Of a stretch of 64,000 nucleotides of DNA, positions 23,001 through 32,800 are shown piece after piece. Made by a program: the position numbers and the translations under genes. The notes under the pieces are model-generated. The model was not told where the DNA came from. It did not search any database and worked only from the letters and a program-made list of their open reading frames with translations. How positions within the stretch are numbered: the stretch's first letter is position 1; each line of letters starts with the position of its first letter. This DNA comes from Chionis minor (lineage: Eukaryota; Chordata; Aves; Charadriiformes; Chionididae). Location: assembly GCA_013398295.1 (NCBI GenBank), contig VZSF01000932.1, forward strand, positions 4,529-68,528, written 5' to 3'.

Positions 23001-23160
23001 ACAAACCTTAAGCTCCCCTTGCACCTAACAAGGGCAATAATAGCACCAAGGGCTAGACTAGAGCCACATATGGTGGTAACAGGAAGAGAGCAGGTGAGAG
23101 GCAATAATAATCCAAAATACTTCTGGGAACACAGCAGGAATGGCTGTCAAAAGACCAACA
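14086..23160. other. Convergent intergenic gap between DET1 and MRPS11
   Basis: The two genes point toward each other across about 9 kb. I find no coding exon, RNA gene or promoter that I can support. GC-richer stretches near 16.5-17.4 kb and 18.9-19.4 kb give chance open frames on both strands with no recognisable protein. A homeodomain-like AT cluster (TTAATTAATGG, TTTAATTGAA) lies near 19,970. A CR1-like tail lies at 21.2 kb. Confidence 0.6.
21181..21212 (+). repeat. CR1-like 3' terminal repeat
   Basis: ATTCTATGATTCTTTGATTC resembles the short tandem repeat (ATTCTATGAT type) that ends CR1 LINEs in birds. It is preceded by AAACC, also usual there. I cannot trace a CR1 body upstream, so this may be a very short 5'-truncated copy or a chance match. 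Confidence 0.45.
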
Positions 23161-23161
23161 T

Positions 23162-23167
23162 TTTAAT
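23162..23167 (-). terminator. MRPS11: Possible MRPS11 polyadenylation signal
   Basis: ATTAAA on the minus strand lies about 235 bases past the MRPS11 stop, which fits a short 3' UTR. No AATAAA was noticed nearer. The assignment rests on position only. Confidence 0.35.
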
Positions 23168-23399
23168 CAAATTTTGTACACAAGAGGCTTCCCACTAAGG
23201 GAGTACACGTATTCCTTCTTTTACCACCAGCTTCTGCCAGCTGAGCTTTTAAGGTTCCGGATGGTGTCTCTTCTTCAAACTCCCCTCAGAAAGCATTTAC
23301 AGGGAGGGTAGGTTTCCAGAATCCATCACAGGAGCAACATTCAACCCAGTCCCTGTTGCATGAGCTGATGTTGAATGCAGTGTGTCCTCCGTTCTCCTC

Positions 23400-23507
23400 T
23401 CACATTCGCCTGGCTTTCCGTGGGCGGCAGCCGTTGTGTGGGACCGGGGTGTTGTCGGTGATGGAGATGATCTCCAGACCTCCCATAGTCAAACCCTTGA
23501 TGGCAGC
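23400..23507 (-). CDS. MRPS11: MRPS11 exon 6, residues 150-184 and stop
   Basis: The exon starts in phase 0 after TTTCAG and encodes [19 protein letters not shown] through CRPRKARRM, ending TGA. It carries the uS11 C-terminal rRNA-binding signature. Confidence 0.95.
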   Translation of the reverse strand, partial: AAIKGLTMGGLEIISITDNTPVPHNGCRPRKARRM

Positions 23508-26500
23508 CTGAAAGAACAAGACAGCAGACGACACGCTGTTATCAACACATCGAACAGCAGAGAAGGGAAAAAGCTCACAGGAAAACAATCTGGTTCCCTG
23601 TCCAAAAATCAACTTGTTCAATGGTTCTACTTTGTAATTATCTTAAAAATAAGTAATTCATTATCAGAAAACCCAGTTTAAACCTATCTGCTCCAGTCCT
23701 TTCATCAGAGCTCCCGTCAGTTTTCCTACTTTAGTTCAAAGAAGTCCCAAATACAGCTTTTATTCTGCCTCCAAAGTAAAATTACTCTAAAATTCTAATT
23801 ATTCTAAAATTTCATCACTAGGCACTTGAGTGATGAATTCTTTACATCGCTTTCACAAAAACCAAGTTAATAGATGGAGTCATGAGACCGGCTTGAATTT
23901 AAAAAACCTGGATGATACCTGAGAAAGAAAAATATGAAAAGAAAACTCTGACACCTACTTTGCGTCCTGGTCCCAGTCCTTTCACCATGACTCGTACATG
24001 TAATACACCCTTCCCACGTGCTTTCTGTGAAAAGAACAAGTGGTTAGTGTTCTCTTTGATATTACTCATGCTGCTGTGGCTCCTCTGCAGTCTTTCATTC
24101 TCTTTTGACCCACTACCACAGTATTCTTTACGTAAAACTAAAGAGTAGGTAGTAATGGATACAGAAGACAAATATGGGGCCACTAGGAGAAAAGGAGGCC
24201 TGGATACAGCCATGGCAGTTTCAGGAACACTTCTGTGCTAAGCTGTCAACTCTGCACAGAGAAAACTTTACCATCAAACTATCTGTGACCTAAAACCAGG
24301 GCAGAAAATTACATATCCATGGATACACGACTGAACTGGCAAGGGACTAACAAGGACTGACTCAAAGCTGTTTTCCCTTCTTTAATGCAGTGACTTCTCT
24401 CCTGTGACGAGTGGATTCCTTCTAGAGGGTAAATGAGAAAAGCAGGCCACCTCTGTATTTGCTGCGCAGGAGTCCACACCTTCAGTGCAAAAATTCTAGG
24501 GGTTCAATTCTGCAAATTGAAACTGAAAAATACCTGCTGTAAAGCGTAGCCGTACTGCCACCAAGTGGATGATGCTCTGCTGGACCTCGCACTTCCCATA
24601 TTCTGCTGCAATTAATGTACTAACAACTTGAACAGTGACAGAATAAATTTGGCCAAGCACAGCTATGCAGCTATTATGAGGCTCCGATGAGCACAGATTA
24701 ATAGTGAAGATGTTCTTATATTCCTCCGAGTGAAGCACAATAAGCTGTTGGCCAGCAGTGACACCAAACACCTCTGACATGAAAGGCTGGAGTGATTTCT
24801 GCCTAATTTAAGATGAGGATTTTCAGTTTAACCTTGCCTCATTCTGCTGTAATGAGGACCATGACACAGCCAAGCCTCATCTTCTCCTGCCACCTGGACA
24901 CCCACATGGTTTTTTAAGAACAATTATAGTAAACCGTATGCAGCTGGAAACTACACGTGCAAGGACATCACCTTCTCTGACTGGAACTGCTGGCAGCAGC
25001 TCAGTTCTCCTGTGGCAGGGAGCAAATATAAAACATCCAGCCAGTAATTACAGCCACTTCTCTGTCCCCTACAGTGCAAAAATTGAACTGCTGCTGATTC
25101 AGGGGCTACATTTCCAAAATGGCTGAAAGATCTTCCCTTAGAAAAAGGGAGCTGTGCAAACCGGAGCTAGAAAAGGATATGCTCCACGTTACATTTCCCA
25201 ATCACAACCTGCACAGCTAAGTTTACATGCTGGGCATTTCCAGCTGCTGTTTCAAACAGACTTTGTCTGCGTGAAGATGCGCACCGTGTCAGATGAAGCT
25301 AGGGAAACCGTCAGCAAAGAGCAGTGTGTTGCTCAAGCGCTGAGGAAGAGCGCTCTGGGCTGCTCTGCCCGTGAGGTGAGGTATGTAACCAGGCAGTGGG
25401 GGGGGCAGCAGTCGGCGCTCTGTGAGGGTGAGAATCATCAGTGCGGACTCACCACTGCTGCTGCCTGGGCTGCAGTCTGTGCCGCGATGGCAGTTCCCTT
25501 CTTGGCGTTCTGGAAGCCTTCCGTGCCACAGGATGTATGGGCAAACGGCCTGTTGTCAAAGCTGACCACCTGGATGTGGGTGCTACAGAAAGAGAGGGGC
25601 AGAAGAAAGAAGCAAGCTAAAACAAAGCTTTATCCTCCAGTTTCTTCTCACTCACCTTACCGGCAGGGCTTGCCACAGGACTCCTGTCTCCCTTCTCCAA
25701 GCCACCCTAACTCAGCATTCCCTTTTGAAGTATCCCACTTACACAAACCCGCCGCAGAGACCTCCCAGCAGCGACCTTCTGGTCATCCTAGAGATCCTGA
25801 GCAAGACAGCAAAACCTTTCTAGATAAGGTATACTTTATGCAGGTGTTGCTCAGATACTGTTTAGCCCTTTCAGACTCACCTCTCACTGTATGCATTTTA
25901 CCTCTCCCATTTATTAAAAAACCACACAAAACGTTTCTAGAACTTGAAAGAGATTTTTAAAAACCCAGTAAAATATCACACTAGGGATCACTAAGGAAAC
26001 ACAACAATCTCTCATGGAGAATACGACAATTTTTTCTAACAGCTGTACAGCAATAGTGCTAGAACTGAGGAAGTAACCTGCTATTAAAGCCGTCAGCATC
26101 TAATTATTCGCATCAGAATGTAGTCAAAACGTGTAATAACAGTATTACTGCTGCTAAAGATACTATAAAGACAGTTACATTTCCTGAGCAGCACTGAGGT
26201 TTGTCTTCAGTATTATTATTTTCCCAGTCATGGACATCACTCCCCTGGCTTTTTTCCTTTGAACCTTTTAATCAAGATGATGACTGGCCAAAGCCTGTGC
26301 ATGTTATCAGCTTTCATTTGGCATGAGAGCAGGAACAGAGCAGCAGATTTGCTTACTTGTTGTATGTAGCTTTGATGTGAGCTATTGGAATCTCTTCATA
26401 GATTTTTCCATCCCATCTCATGGAGTTCCTCTGCAGGATTAAAGGGCTGAGGAGCAAAACAAGAGTTGTCACGCACCCACTCTTTAAACTTTGCCAAGTT

Positions 26501-27030
26501 TTATTTCATACTGGGAAAGAAAGAAAGGATCGAGTCTCTGAAAGACACAAGCTGCGTTTGTGATTGAGTCAAGTCACTTCCTCGGCTGAAAAACCACCGA
26601 AGGCGATAAAACCTCCCAGCGAGAGGCAAATGGCAGAGCCCTCCCGGTGCGGCCCGTCTGCCTCACCTCAGGTCGGTCGCGCTCTGCTTCTCCGCCTCCT
26701 TCGCGGCCGCCACCACCTCCGCAAGGTCCTGCAGCCTCTGGGGGCCGGTGCGTAGGCCACGGCACAGGGCAGCACCGCGGCCCCTGCGGGAAAGAAACCG
26801 TGAGGATACCGGGAGCCGGTTGGGGGCGGGGGGAAGGGCCGGCGAGCCGTAGGCCCGGAGGAAGTTGGGCCTCCCCTGCCGGCCACCATCACGGGGAGGG
26901 AGGGTGGCAGCGGGCAGCCCGCAGCGAGGGAGACCCGTCTCGGTCTCTCCCCCTCACCGCGGCCCGCTCCCGCCGCCGCCGCTCACCCCCAGGCCGCTCC
27001 GAGCAGCCGTTGCCAGGCGACCGCGCTCAT
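23400..27030 (-). CDS. MRPS11: MRPS11, mitochondrial small-subunit ribosomal protein uS11m
   Basis: Six coding exons on the minus strand join in frame: 27030-26987, 26783-26667, 26446-26357, 25582-25453, 24024-23959 and 23507-23400, giving 184 aa against 194 in human. The N-terminus ([14 protein letters not shown], Arg-rich, no acidic residue) looks like a mitochondrial targeting peptide. The uS11 domain runs from about residue 64 to the end: [46 protein letters not shown] and the signature [19 protein letters not shown]. uS11 binds small-subunit rRNA on the platform of the ribosome. All introns are GT-AG. The linker between targeting peptide and domain is about ten residues shorter than in human. 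The gene is head-to-head with MRPL46 and converges with DET1. Confidence 0.96.
23959..24024 (-). CDS. MRPS11: MRPS11 exon 5, residues 128-149
   Basis: A 66-base exon with both introns in phase 0, encoding [20 protein letters not shown] plus RK. The acceptor is TTTTCACAG and the donor is GTAGGT. The VKGLGPGR motif identifies the family. Confidence 0.94.
25453..25582 (-). CDS. MRPS11: MRPS11 exon 4, residues 84-127
   Basis: The exon completes the second Asn of NN and encodes [20 protein letters not shown] through the Ala-rich QTAAQAAAV, ending before GTGAGT. The GTEGFxNAKKGT block matches uS11 proteins. Confidence 0.94.
26357..26446 (-). CDS. MRPS11: MRPS11 exon 3, residues 54-84
   Basis: The exon encodes [20 protein letters not shown] and AHIKATYNN; the donor is GTAAGC. 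The acceptor CTCCTCAG gives a frame-preserving join to exon 2. Human has a longer segment just before the RW motif, so an alternative acceptor or a lost stretch is possible here. Confidence 0.9.
26667..26783 (-). CDS. MRPS11: MRPS11 exon 2, residues 15-54
   Basis: The exon encodes [20 protein letters not shown] followed by an Ala/Glu/Lys-rich linker ending ATDL. The TGPQRLQD part aligns with human TGARQLQD, which fixes the frame. The acceptor is CCCGCAG and the donor is GTGAGG. It is inside the CpG island. Confidence 0.9.
26987..27030 (-). CDS. MRPS11: MRPS11 exon 1, residues 1-15
   Basis: The minus-strand ATG complements CAT at 27028-27030 and has G at -3 and A at +4. It encodes [14 protein letters not shown] and two bases of a Gly codon before GTGAGC. 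It is the only ATG that gives a targeting-type N-terminus in frame with exon 2. Confidence 0.88.
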
Positions 27031-27095
27031 GGCGGCTCCCGTAGCGCGCCCGGAGAGGTCGCCGCAAGGCAGGATGGGAACGAGGAGGAGGCAAG

Positions 27096-27158
27096 ATGGC
27101 GCCGCCCGCCCGCCCGCCCACCCGCGGTGCATTGTGGGCCGAGGCGGTGGCGGCGTAA
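27096..27158 (+). other. Upstream ORF whose stop overlaps the MRPL46 start
   Basis: The ATG inside the YY1-type motif opens a 20-codon Pro/Ala/Arg-rich frame that ends in TAA at 27156-27158. The last A of the stop is the first base of the MRPL46 ATG (TAATG). If transcripts start upstream of 27096 this arrangement could allow reinitiation. The overlap is read directly; its use is inferred. Confidence 0.45.
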
Positions 27159-27322
27159 TGGCGGCGCCCAGGCGAGCGGCGGCGGCTTGGGCCCGGGGGT
27201 TTTGTAGCGCTGCCGCGCCTCGGCCCTGGCGGCTGTTCGGGGCGATGTGCCTGCTGAGGCTTCCCCGCATCACGCAGCCCCTCGAGAAGGAGGAGGAAGA
27301 GATGGCGGCCCTCATGGGGCAG
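27158..27322 (+). CDS. MRPL46: MRPL46 exon 1, residues 1-55
   Basis: The exon carries the targeting peptide and [20 protein letters not shown], ending MGQ before GTAGAG in phase 0. It has G at +4 and T at -3. The frame is open upstream to an ATG at 27029. Confidence 0.9.
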
Positions 27323-29657
27323 GTAGAGGGCGGGGGCGCCGGGGGTGTGCTGACAGGAAAATGGCTGCCTCCGGCCTAGAGGGGAGAGCACCCTGTAGGG
27401 CTGGCAGTTGCGCTACCGGGGACTGACCGCGACTGCCAGCCCCAGGGGTTGACAAGCCTGAGGCTGGGAGAAGTTGGTGGCCCCACATAGCCAGCCTGAG
27501 GGTACCTTGGGCCATGTTCCTCCCCGCCATGAAGTGGTACAGAGTGCTCTGTGTGCGATTTGCTGCCAGCTTTAGGTATCGCGGGTCTTGGTAGCGCTCA
27601 CATGGTCTTCCTCAATGCTGTCTGTGTCCCTGATAGAGGCTCCCTGATGTGAGTGGGGAAGTCCTGCTCAAACTCAGGGAATATTTCGATCATTTTCCAT
27701 TCATTGAGGTAGAAATAATTTCATTCTGCTTGCCGAGTCCGGGCCGTAGTGCTAGTGCCTTAACAATTCTCTGCACTGCCCTTCTAGATAGAGCTGGAGA
27801 AAAGCCACTATTCGGATCATGAAATCCGCAAGCTGGAGGAGGAGGAGCGGCTCCGAAGGAGGAAGGAAAGCCTGTACGATGATGATGAAGCACCTGGCAA
27901 AACGGTCATCATGGCTCAAGACCTGGAGGACAAGTGGGAACAGAAGTTACTGCGGTTTAAAGCTGCTCCGCGGACAACAGGTACAGGCTGAAGTTGGTGG
28001 TGAGTGAGGACATCCTAATTATCTGCCAAACACAGCTGAGTGTGACTCAATGGAGGGAAAGCATTTGCTGCCTTTTTTGTTTCAAAGAGGGTCTTGACTG
28101 TATGGCAGCACCATTAGCACAAGAGGAATTAAGTTGCTGATCAGGGAATCAGTGTGCCCATGCTGCAAAGAGCATGTTCACACAACCTTATTAGAGTAAA
28201 ACGGTGAAAATGGGCGTCGTTTCCAGATGAGAAACCTCAGACCGCTGGGTTCCTGAGCTCGCTTGTTGATTTTTGTAAAGCTGGAGATCTAGGCTGCTTG
28301 CTGTAAATTCCCTTTGGAAATGAAAATGGGTAGAGTGCAGTCTAGCAGTGGATTCCAGCAGAATCCTGTGTTGGCTTCCAGAGTGACTGAGAGCATTTCT
28401 GTCTAGGTTTTTGTCTTGTTCCGTGTATCCATGTTTGTGTTTTTTTTGCTGGAAGGTTGTGAGATGCAGGAAGTTGATAAATCAAGGGGGTCAGAACAGT
28501 GGTGCCACGAGACTTTTTTTCCAGCATGTGTTGTTTTTTGGCAGATGCTGATAAAAACAACAATCGGACATCGTTGAACAGGAAGCTGGACAGTAACCTG
28601 ATGCTTCTGGTGAAACAGAAAATCGGTAACCAGGAGCTGTGGCTCCTGCCTCAAGTGGAATGGCAGCCTGGAGAGACGCTGCGAAGCACAGCTGAGCGAG
28701 CTATGGCTACGTTTTTGGGTGTGTAGTTTGCCGTGTGCCTGGCCCTCCCTCCTCTCCCAGTGGTTTTCTTCCCATGTCCTGTCTGAGGGATATTTGTCAT
28801 CTGTAGTGAAATTGCCTCCCATCTGCTGGGAAAAGGTGTTTCATGGTAGAGGGATGGAGCTCAATGGGGTGGACTTTCTGACGAGAGCCGTCATCCTGGG
28901 TAATCAGCTCTGTATTTGGGCACTGCTGCAGAGCGACTGCAGCGTATTGGGGGCTGACTGGGCTGGCAGGGTGTGAGTTGGGATCTCTGGCTGCCAGCAG
29001 CTGTGGTGCCAGAACTGGCCCTCGTGGTCTGGTGTTGGAGGATCACCAGACACCCCCTGGATGGTCTAGGCTTGCTCCAGGTATGCGGCTTCCCTTTCCC
29101 TCTTGTCGCCCTGTAGCAGCTTTTGCGGCAGACAGGTGATAGCAAACCCATGTGTCCGTGCTTTTTGGTGGGCGTTGGTAAAGCTCTCTCACAGCACTTG
29201 CTAGACTCCAGGACAAGTTGGGTTTTTTCATGAGAAAATGCTGACAATTGGCAACATTTCTGCTAAGAAAGAACAGTTGATCTGAACCAGATACAAGGAG
29301 CGGCTTATGCTATCTTTCTGTTACTACGGGACAGCAGTTACTGTTGCTCTGTATTCTCATGTCTTGTTTTCTGTTTTCTTCCTCTTGCGTTGCTGGGGTC
29401 TTACAGGAGATCACATTCAAGCCAAAATCCTGGGGAATGCGCCATATGGGATTTACAAATACAAATTCCCCAGGGCCATCAGGACTGTGGATAACGTGGG
29501 AGCCAAAGTATTCTTCTTCAAAGCCTTCCTCCAAAGCAGTGATTTGTCCCAGGCAGAGCTGAAGGAAGATTACCTGTGGGTCACAAAGGACGAGCTGGGA
29601 GATTACTTGAAGTCGGAATACCTGAAAAAAGTCAATCGATTCCTTCTGGACTTATAA
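27158..29657 (+). CDS. MRPL46: MRPL46, mitochondrial large-subunit ribosomal protein mL46
   Basis: Four coding exons join in frame: 27158-27322, 27788-27980, 28545-28718 and 29407-29657, giving 260 aa against 279 in human. The N-terminus is Ala/Arg-rich without acidic residues ([15 protein letters not shown]), as expected for mitochondrial import. The rest matches mL46: [20 protein letters not shown], an acidic/basic coiled-coil-like stretch (about residues 55-90), [25 protein letters not shown], and a C-terminal block with GAKVFFFKA and [12 protein letters not shown]. The family has a Nudix fold; the [13 protein letters not shown] segment (159-171) is a degenerate Nudix box lacking the usual catalytic EExG pattern, so it is structural. 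A farther in-frame ATG exists at 27029, but the YY1 motif position and the human alignment favour 27158. Confidence 0.96.
27788..27980 (+). CDS. MRPL46: MRPL46 exon 2, residues 56-120
   Basis: The acceptor is CCCTTCTAG. The exon encodes [20 protein letters not shown], an Arg-rich run and [15 protein letters not shown], ending with one base of an Asp codon before GTACAG. Confidence 0.93.
28545..28718 (+). CDS. MRPL46: MRPL46 exon 3, residues 120-178
   Basis: The acceptor is TTTTTTGGCAG. The exon encodes [20 protein letters not shown] through [19 protein letters not shown], ending with one base before GTGTGT. It carries the degenerate Nudix-like box. Confidence 0.93.
29407..29657 (+). CDS. MRPL46: MRPL46 exon 4, residues 178-260 and stop
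   Basis: The acceptor is GTCTTACAG. The exon encodes [40 protein letters not shown] and [20 protein letters not shown], ending LLDL with TAA. Confidence 0.95.
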
Positions 29658-29821
29658 GCAATAGGCTGTGCTCCAGCAGCTGGGGAAGATGTGGGATGCG
29701 ACTCTAGGGAGGAGCACAGCTGCTGCTTTGCATGGTCTGTGTGTATGAGATGTTAACTTGGGCTCTGGAGGATAATTTGCCTTTGCCTTATTTCCCAGTT
29801 CTCTTCACCGGGCCTGTACTA

Positions 29822-29827
29822 AATAAA
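29822..29827 (+). terminator. MRPL46: MRPL46 polyadenylation signal
   Basis: AATAAA lies about 165 bases past the MRPL46 stop in an AT-rich context and is followed by a GT/T-rich stretch (CTGTCC, GTTCTTTGCTCTTG). The 3' UTR is therefore short, about 190 bases. Confidence 0.75.
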
Positions 29828-29849
29828 TATTAAAACTTACACTAGGAAG

Positions 29850-32800
29850 TGAAGCTGTCCTCAGGGAGTTCTTTGCTCTTGTTGAATCCTCCTCCACCTC
29901 TTCTGGAAATGCATGTTATGATCTTTTCCTCTCCCAAGTGTGCGATTCCCTGGGGCTGTGGTAGCCGGGAGGCTCTTTTTCCTCACCAGACTCCTGTCAT
30001 AGTCTAGAGCTCAAGTGGTTTCTTCTAAGCAATGGCTAATGCTTGTCTCTGGCATCTGCTCTTTAATAAGAGCAGCAGTGGAGGGTTATTGGTGTGTCCA
30101 GGTGGGAACAGACCCTCCTGGACATAAGGCTGGCCAAGGTGGGTTTCTGGGGAGCTGGAAGCTGGGTCTCACAGTGTATTTACGTTTAATCTGTGTTGGA
30201 GCTGCCTCTGGCGTAGAGTAGGTAATACGCAGTGGCCATGGACGACACAGATGCATGAGGAATAGGGAGCAGCTCTTCCTTTAGATGAGTGCTGCTTTCC
30301 CACCCGTGCTGCCCTCGTCTTGCACTCCCAGCTGTAGGAAGATGCTGAAAGAGGGTAACATTTGAGCAGCAGCTCTCTGCCTGGGTCAAGAGGCTAATTT
30401 TTGCTGGTGGGGGAAGCTGCGCCTGGGAACAGCCTCAAAGGTGGCTCTGGGGAGTTCTCGGCTCCTATTCCGGGTACATTAGGCTAGCACGGCTGGCCCA
30501 GCCCAGCTGGGTCTCCCTCAGGTAGCCTGACCCTATTACTCCAATTTCTTTATTAGAAGATCTATCCTGGGTTTGCACGGTGCTGCCTTGCTTCTCTGGG
30601 GCTGATTCTATTTCTTGGAGGGTTTTTTCTGGTTGTAAATGTTGCTGTTTGGTAGTCAGAGCATTGGCTGGACCTTGCAGAGAATCAGCCGTCTCGGGCA
30701 GCAGGGAGAGAGGGAGGAAATAGCTGTCGTTAATCATCGGGAGAGAGTTCGGCCTCCAGAGGTGGAACTGGAGATTGCTATATATATTTTATCAATCCTT
30801 TGGGAGCTGTTGAGCTGCAGGCCTCAAATTAAAGCTATCCTTAATCACTTCACAAGCCATTGGGGTGGGGGGGTAGCACAGCAGCTTTCTATTTTCTAAC
30901 CCTGGGCAGCTTGGGAGCTGCAGGCTTGCCATAAATTACCAACAAAACAAAACTTGGTTTCCTGAAGCGCCCTCACAGGCCTGGCAAGGAGGCTGTGTCT
31001 GCAATAGAGAGCACTTGCAAAGTGGAAATAAATGCGGAGCAGAATACGTGCCTGAAAAACTGCGGATTGTTTGGCTTCTGTCTGAGATAAGCACTGCCCA
31101 AGGGGAGACCATTGCCTTCTCTAGGACTTGAAGCTCTTGCAGAGGGGACAGGTGAGTCCTTCCCCTCACGCTGTGTCCCACCAGCCCGGGGAGGGGGGCA
31201 TGGGCACGCTCGGCTCAGGATTAGGCTTTTCTCTGCCGCTGGTCAGGCTGTTGCTGGCTCCGTAGCACGCCGCCCCTGGGCAGAGGTTTGTGGGCACAGG
31301 CTTAGGGCAGGCCCTTTGCCAAGGTCTCTTCCCCATTTTCCATGCCAAAGGCAGGTTTTGTGTTGCTGGAAGGAAACTTTCAAAGTATATAAAATGCTGT
31401 TTAATCAGTGCTTATTTACTCTCAAAACAGGAGCACAAAAGTGAGAAAAGGCTGTACTGAAAGCTTGCTGATTTTCAAACCCAGGCAGTTCTTATTCCCT
31501 GGCTTGCTCAAGCTACAAGTCTTTGGGCATTGTCTGTGCTGAGGGAGGTGTAGCTCTCTCCAGCAGTGGAAAGATCGGAATCAACAGCCTCTTTCCTTTT
31601 TTAATTTTTTTTTTCCTTGGGCTGAGGCCTTTGTTCTTACAGGTAGCAGGTGTGTGAAAAGCTTGGTCTTTTCTGGAAGCTGAGATTGTTGTTGTTTTCT
31701 CATCACCTAAACCACAAATTCCTGCTCACAGCCTGCACAGGAATGACACGTTTTTTTTCTTTTTTTTTTTTTTCCCCTGTAGTTGATTTCATTTAAAAAC
31801 CATCAGCCAGTTGCTGCAAACGGTCCCAGATCCCACAACACGGGTGCTTTTGCTCAGTTCTGTGTGACCTCTTTCTCCTGGCTTCAGCGAGAGGGAAGGC
31901 AGAAGGATATCATGCAGGTTTCCTAGCAGAGAGGATGGTTTGTACCTTCTCATCTCTCTACGTCCAGAGATCCCGTGGTAGATCACTGAGGCTCTTATTT
32001 TCCTTTGAGAACTCGGTGGCTGCAAGCCATCTTTCCACTTGATCCAAATCCATGCCTGTAATCCTTGCAGAGTTGCAGAAGGCAATGTATCAGGCAGGGT
32101 GGTGGGATATATTTTGCAGGTAACTACTGAAAGGCTAGCACAAAACCTTAAAACGTTTTCTGAGAGCACTTTTCTGTCTCCTGGAACAGAAGGAACCTGT
32201 TGAGCTGTGGCTGGGAGAGCTGCTGCAGCTGCGATATGTCTTCTGTGATCCAGCACAAAGAGCAGGGGGAACATTTCACTTGTGTTGAGCATGAAACGCA
32301 AAACTCCCCTTGCAAGTGTGACAGGGAACTGCCTGGGTGTTGAGGGGGGTCTGGAACTTGTTTGCACCCAAAGCGTGGAGGGTATTTCTCATCTTGGCAA
32401 AGGCCTCCTCACATGAGATTTCTCTATTATAGCCTGAAGCCGCGGTAAGTACCTGGGAAGGCACCAAGTTTGCTGTGGCTCTTTAGTGAAAGGCACAGTC
32501 AGATCAATTGAAGAGCTCTCCTGTGAAGTGTGCACCAGAGAGAGGTGTTTTGGAAAGGACCTGTGGCTCTTCACTTTGAAAGCACCAATGTGGGGCTCAT
32601 CTAAGAAGTCCAATGTAAGATCAGTGCTGCGGCTGCTGGGGCCGGTGTCTGAGCATTATCTTCTTACTGTGCACTTGGGGGAGGAAGCTGGAAAGCAGTC
32701 TGGCTGCAGAGACTTTTCTGCTCCTCAAAGTCATTTTCAACACAGGATGCTTCCATTTCATGAGGGTGATACTCAAAAGCCAGATCTTGCCCTCCTCAAA

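Larger units (their letters stand above)
26640..27420. promoter_or_regulatory. Bidirectional CpG-island promoter of MRPS11 and MRPL46
   Basis: The segment is dense in CpG and lies between two divergent starts only 128 bases apart (27030 minus, 27158 plus). A YY1-type AAGATGGCG is at 27093-27101 and GCATTGTGGG at 27129-27138. No TATA box is seen. Both genes make mitochondrial ribosomal proteins, so shared control is likely. In human the pair is also head to head. Confidence 0.8.

Noticed and set aside
25154..25960. A 268-codon plus-strand frame
   Set aside because: It runs antisense across MRPS11 exon 4 and adjoining introns. The real coding strand is the minus strand, with matching splice sites.
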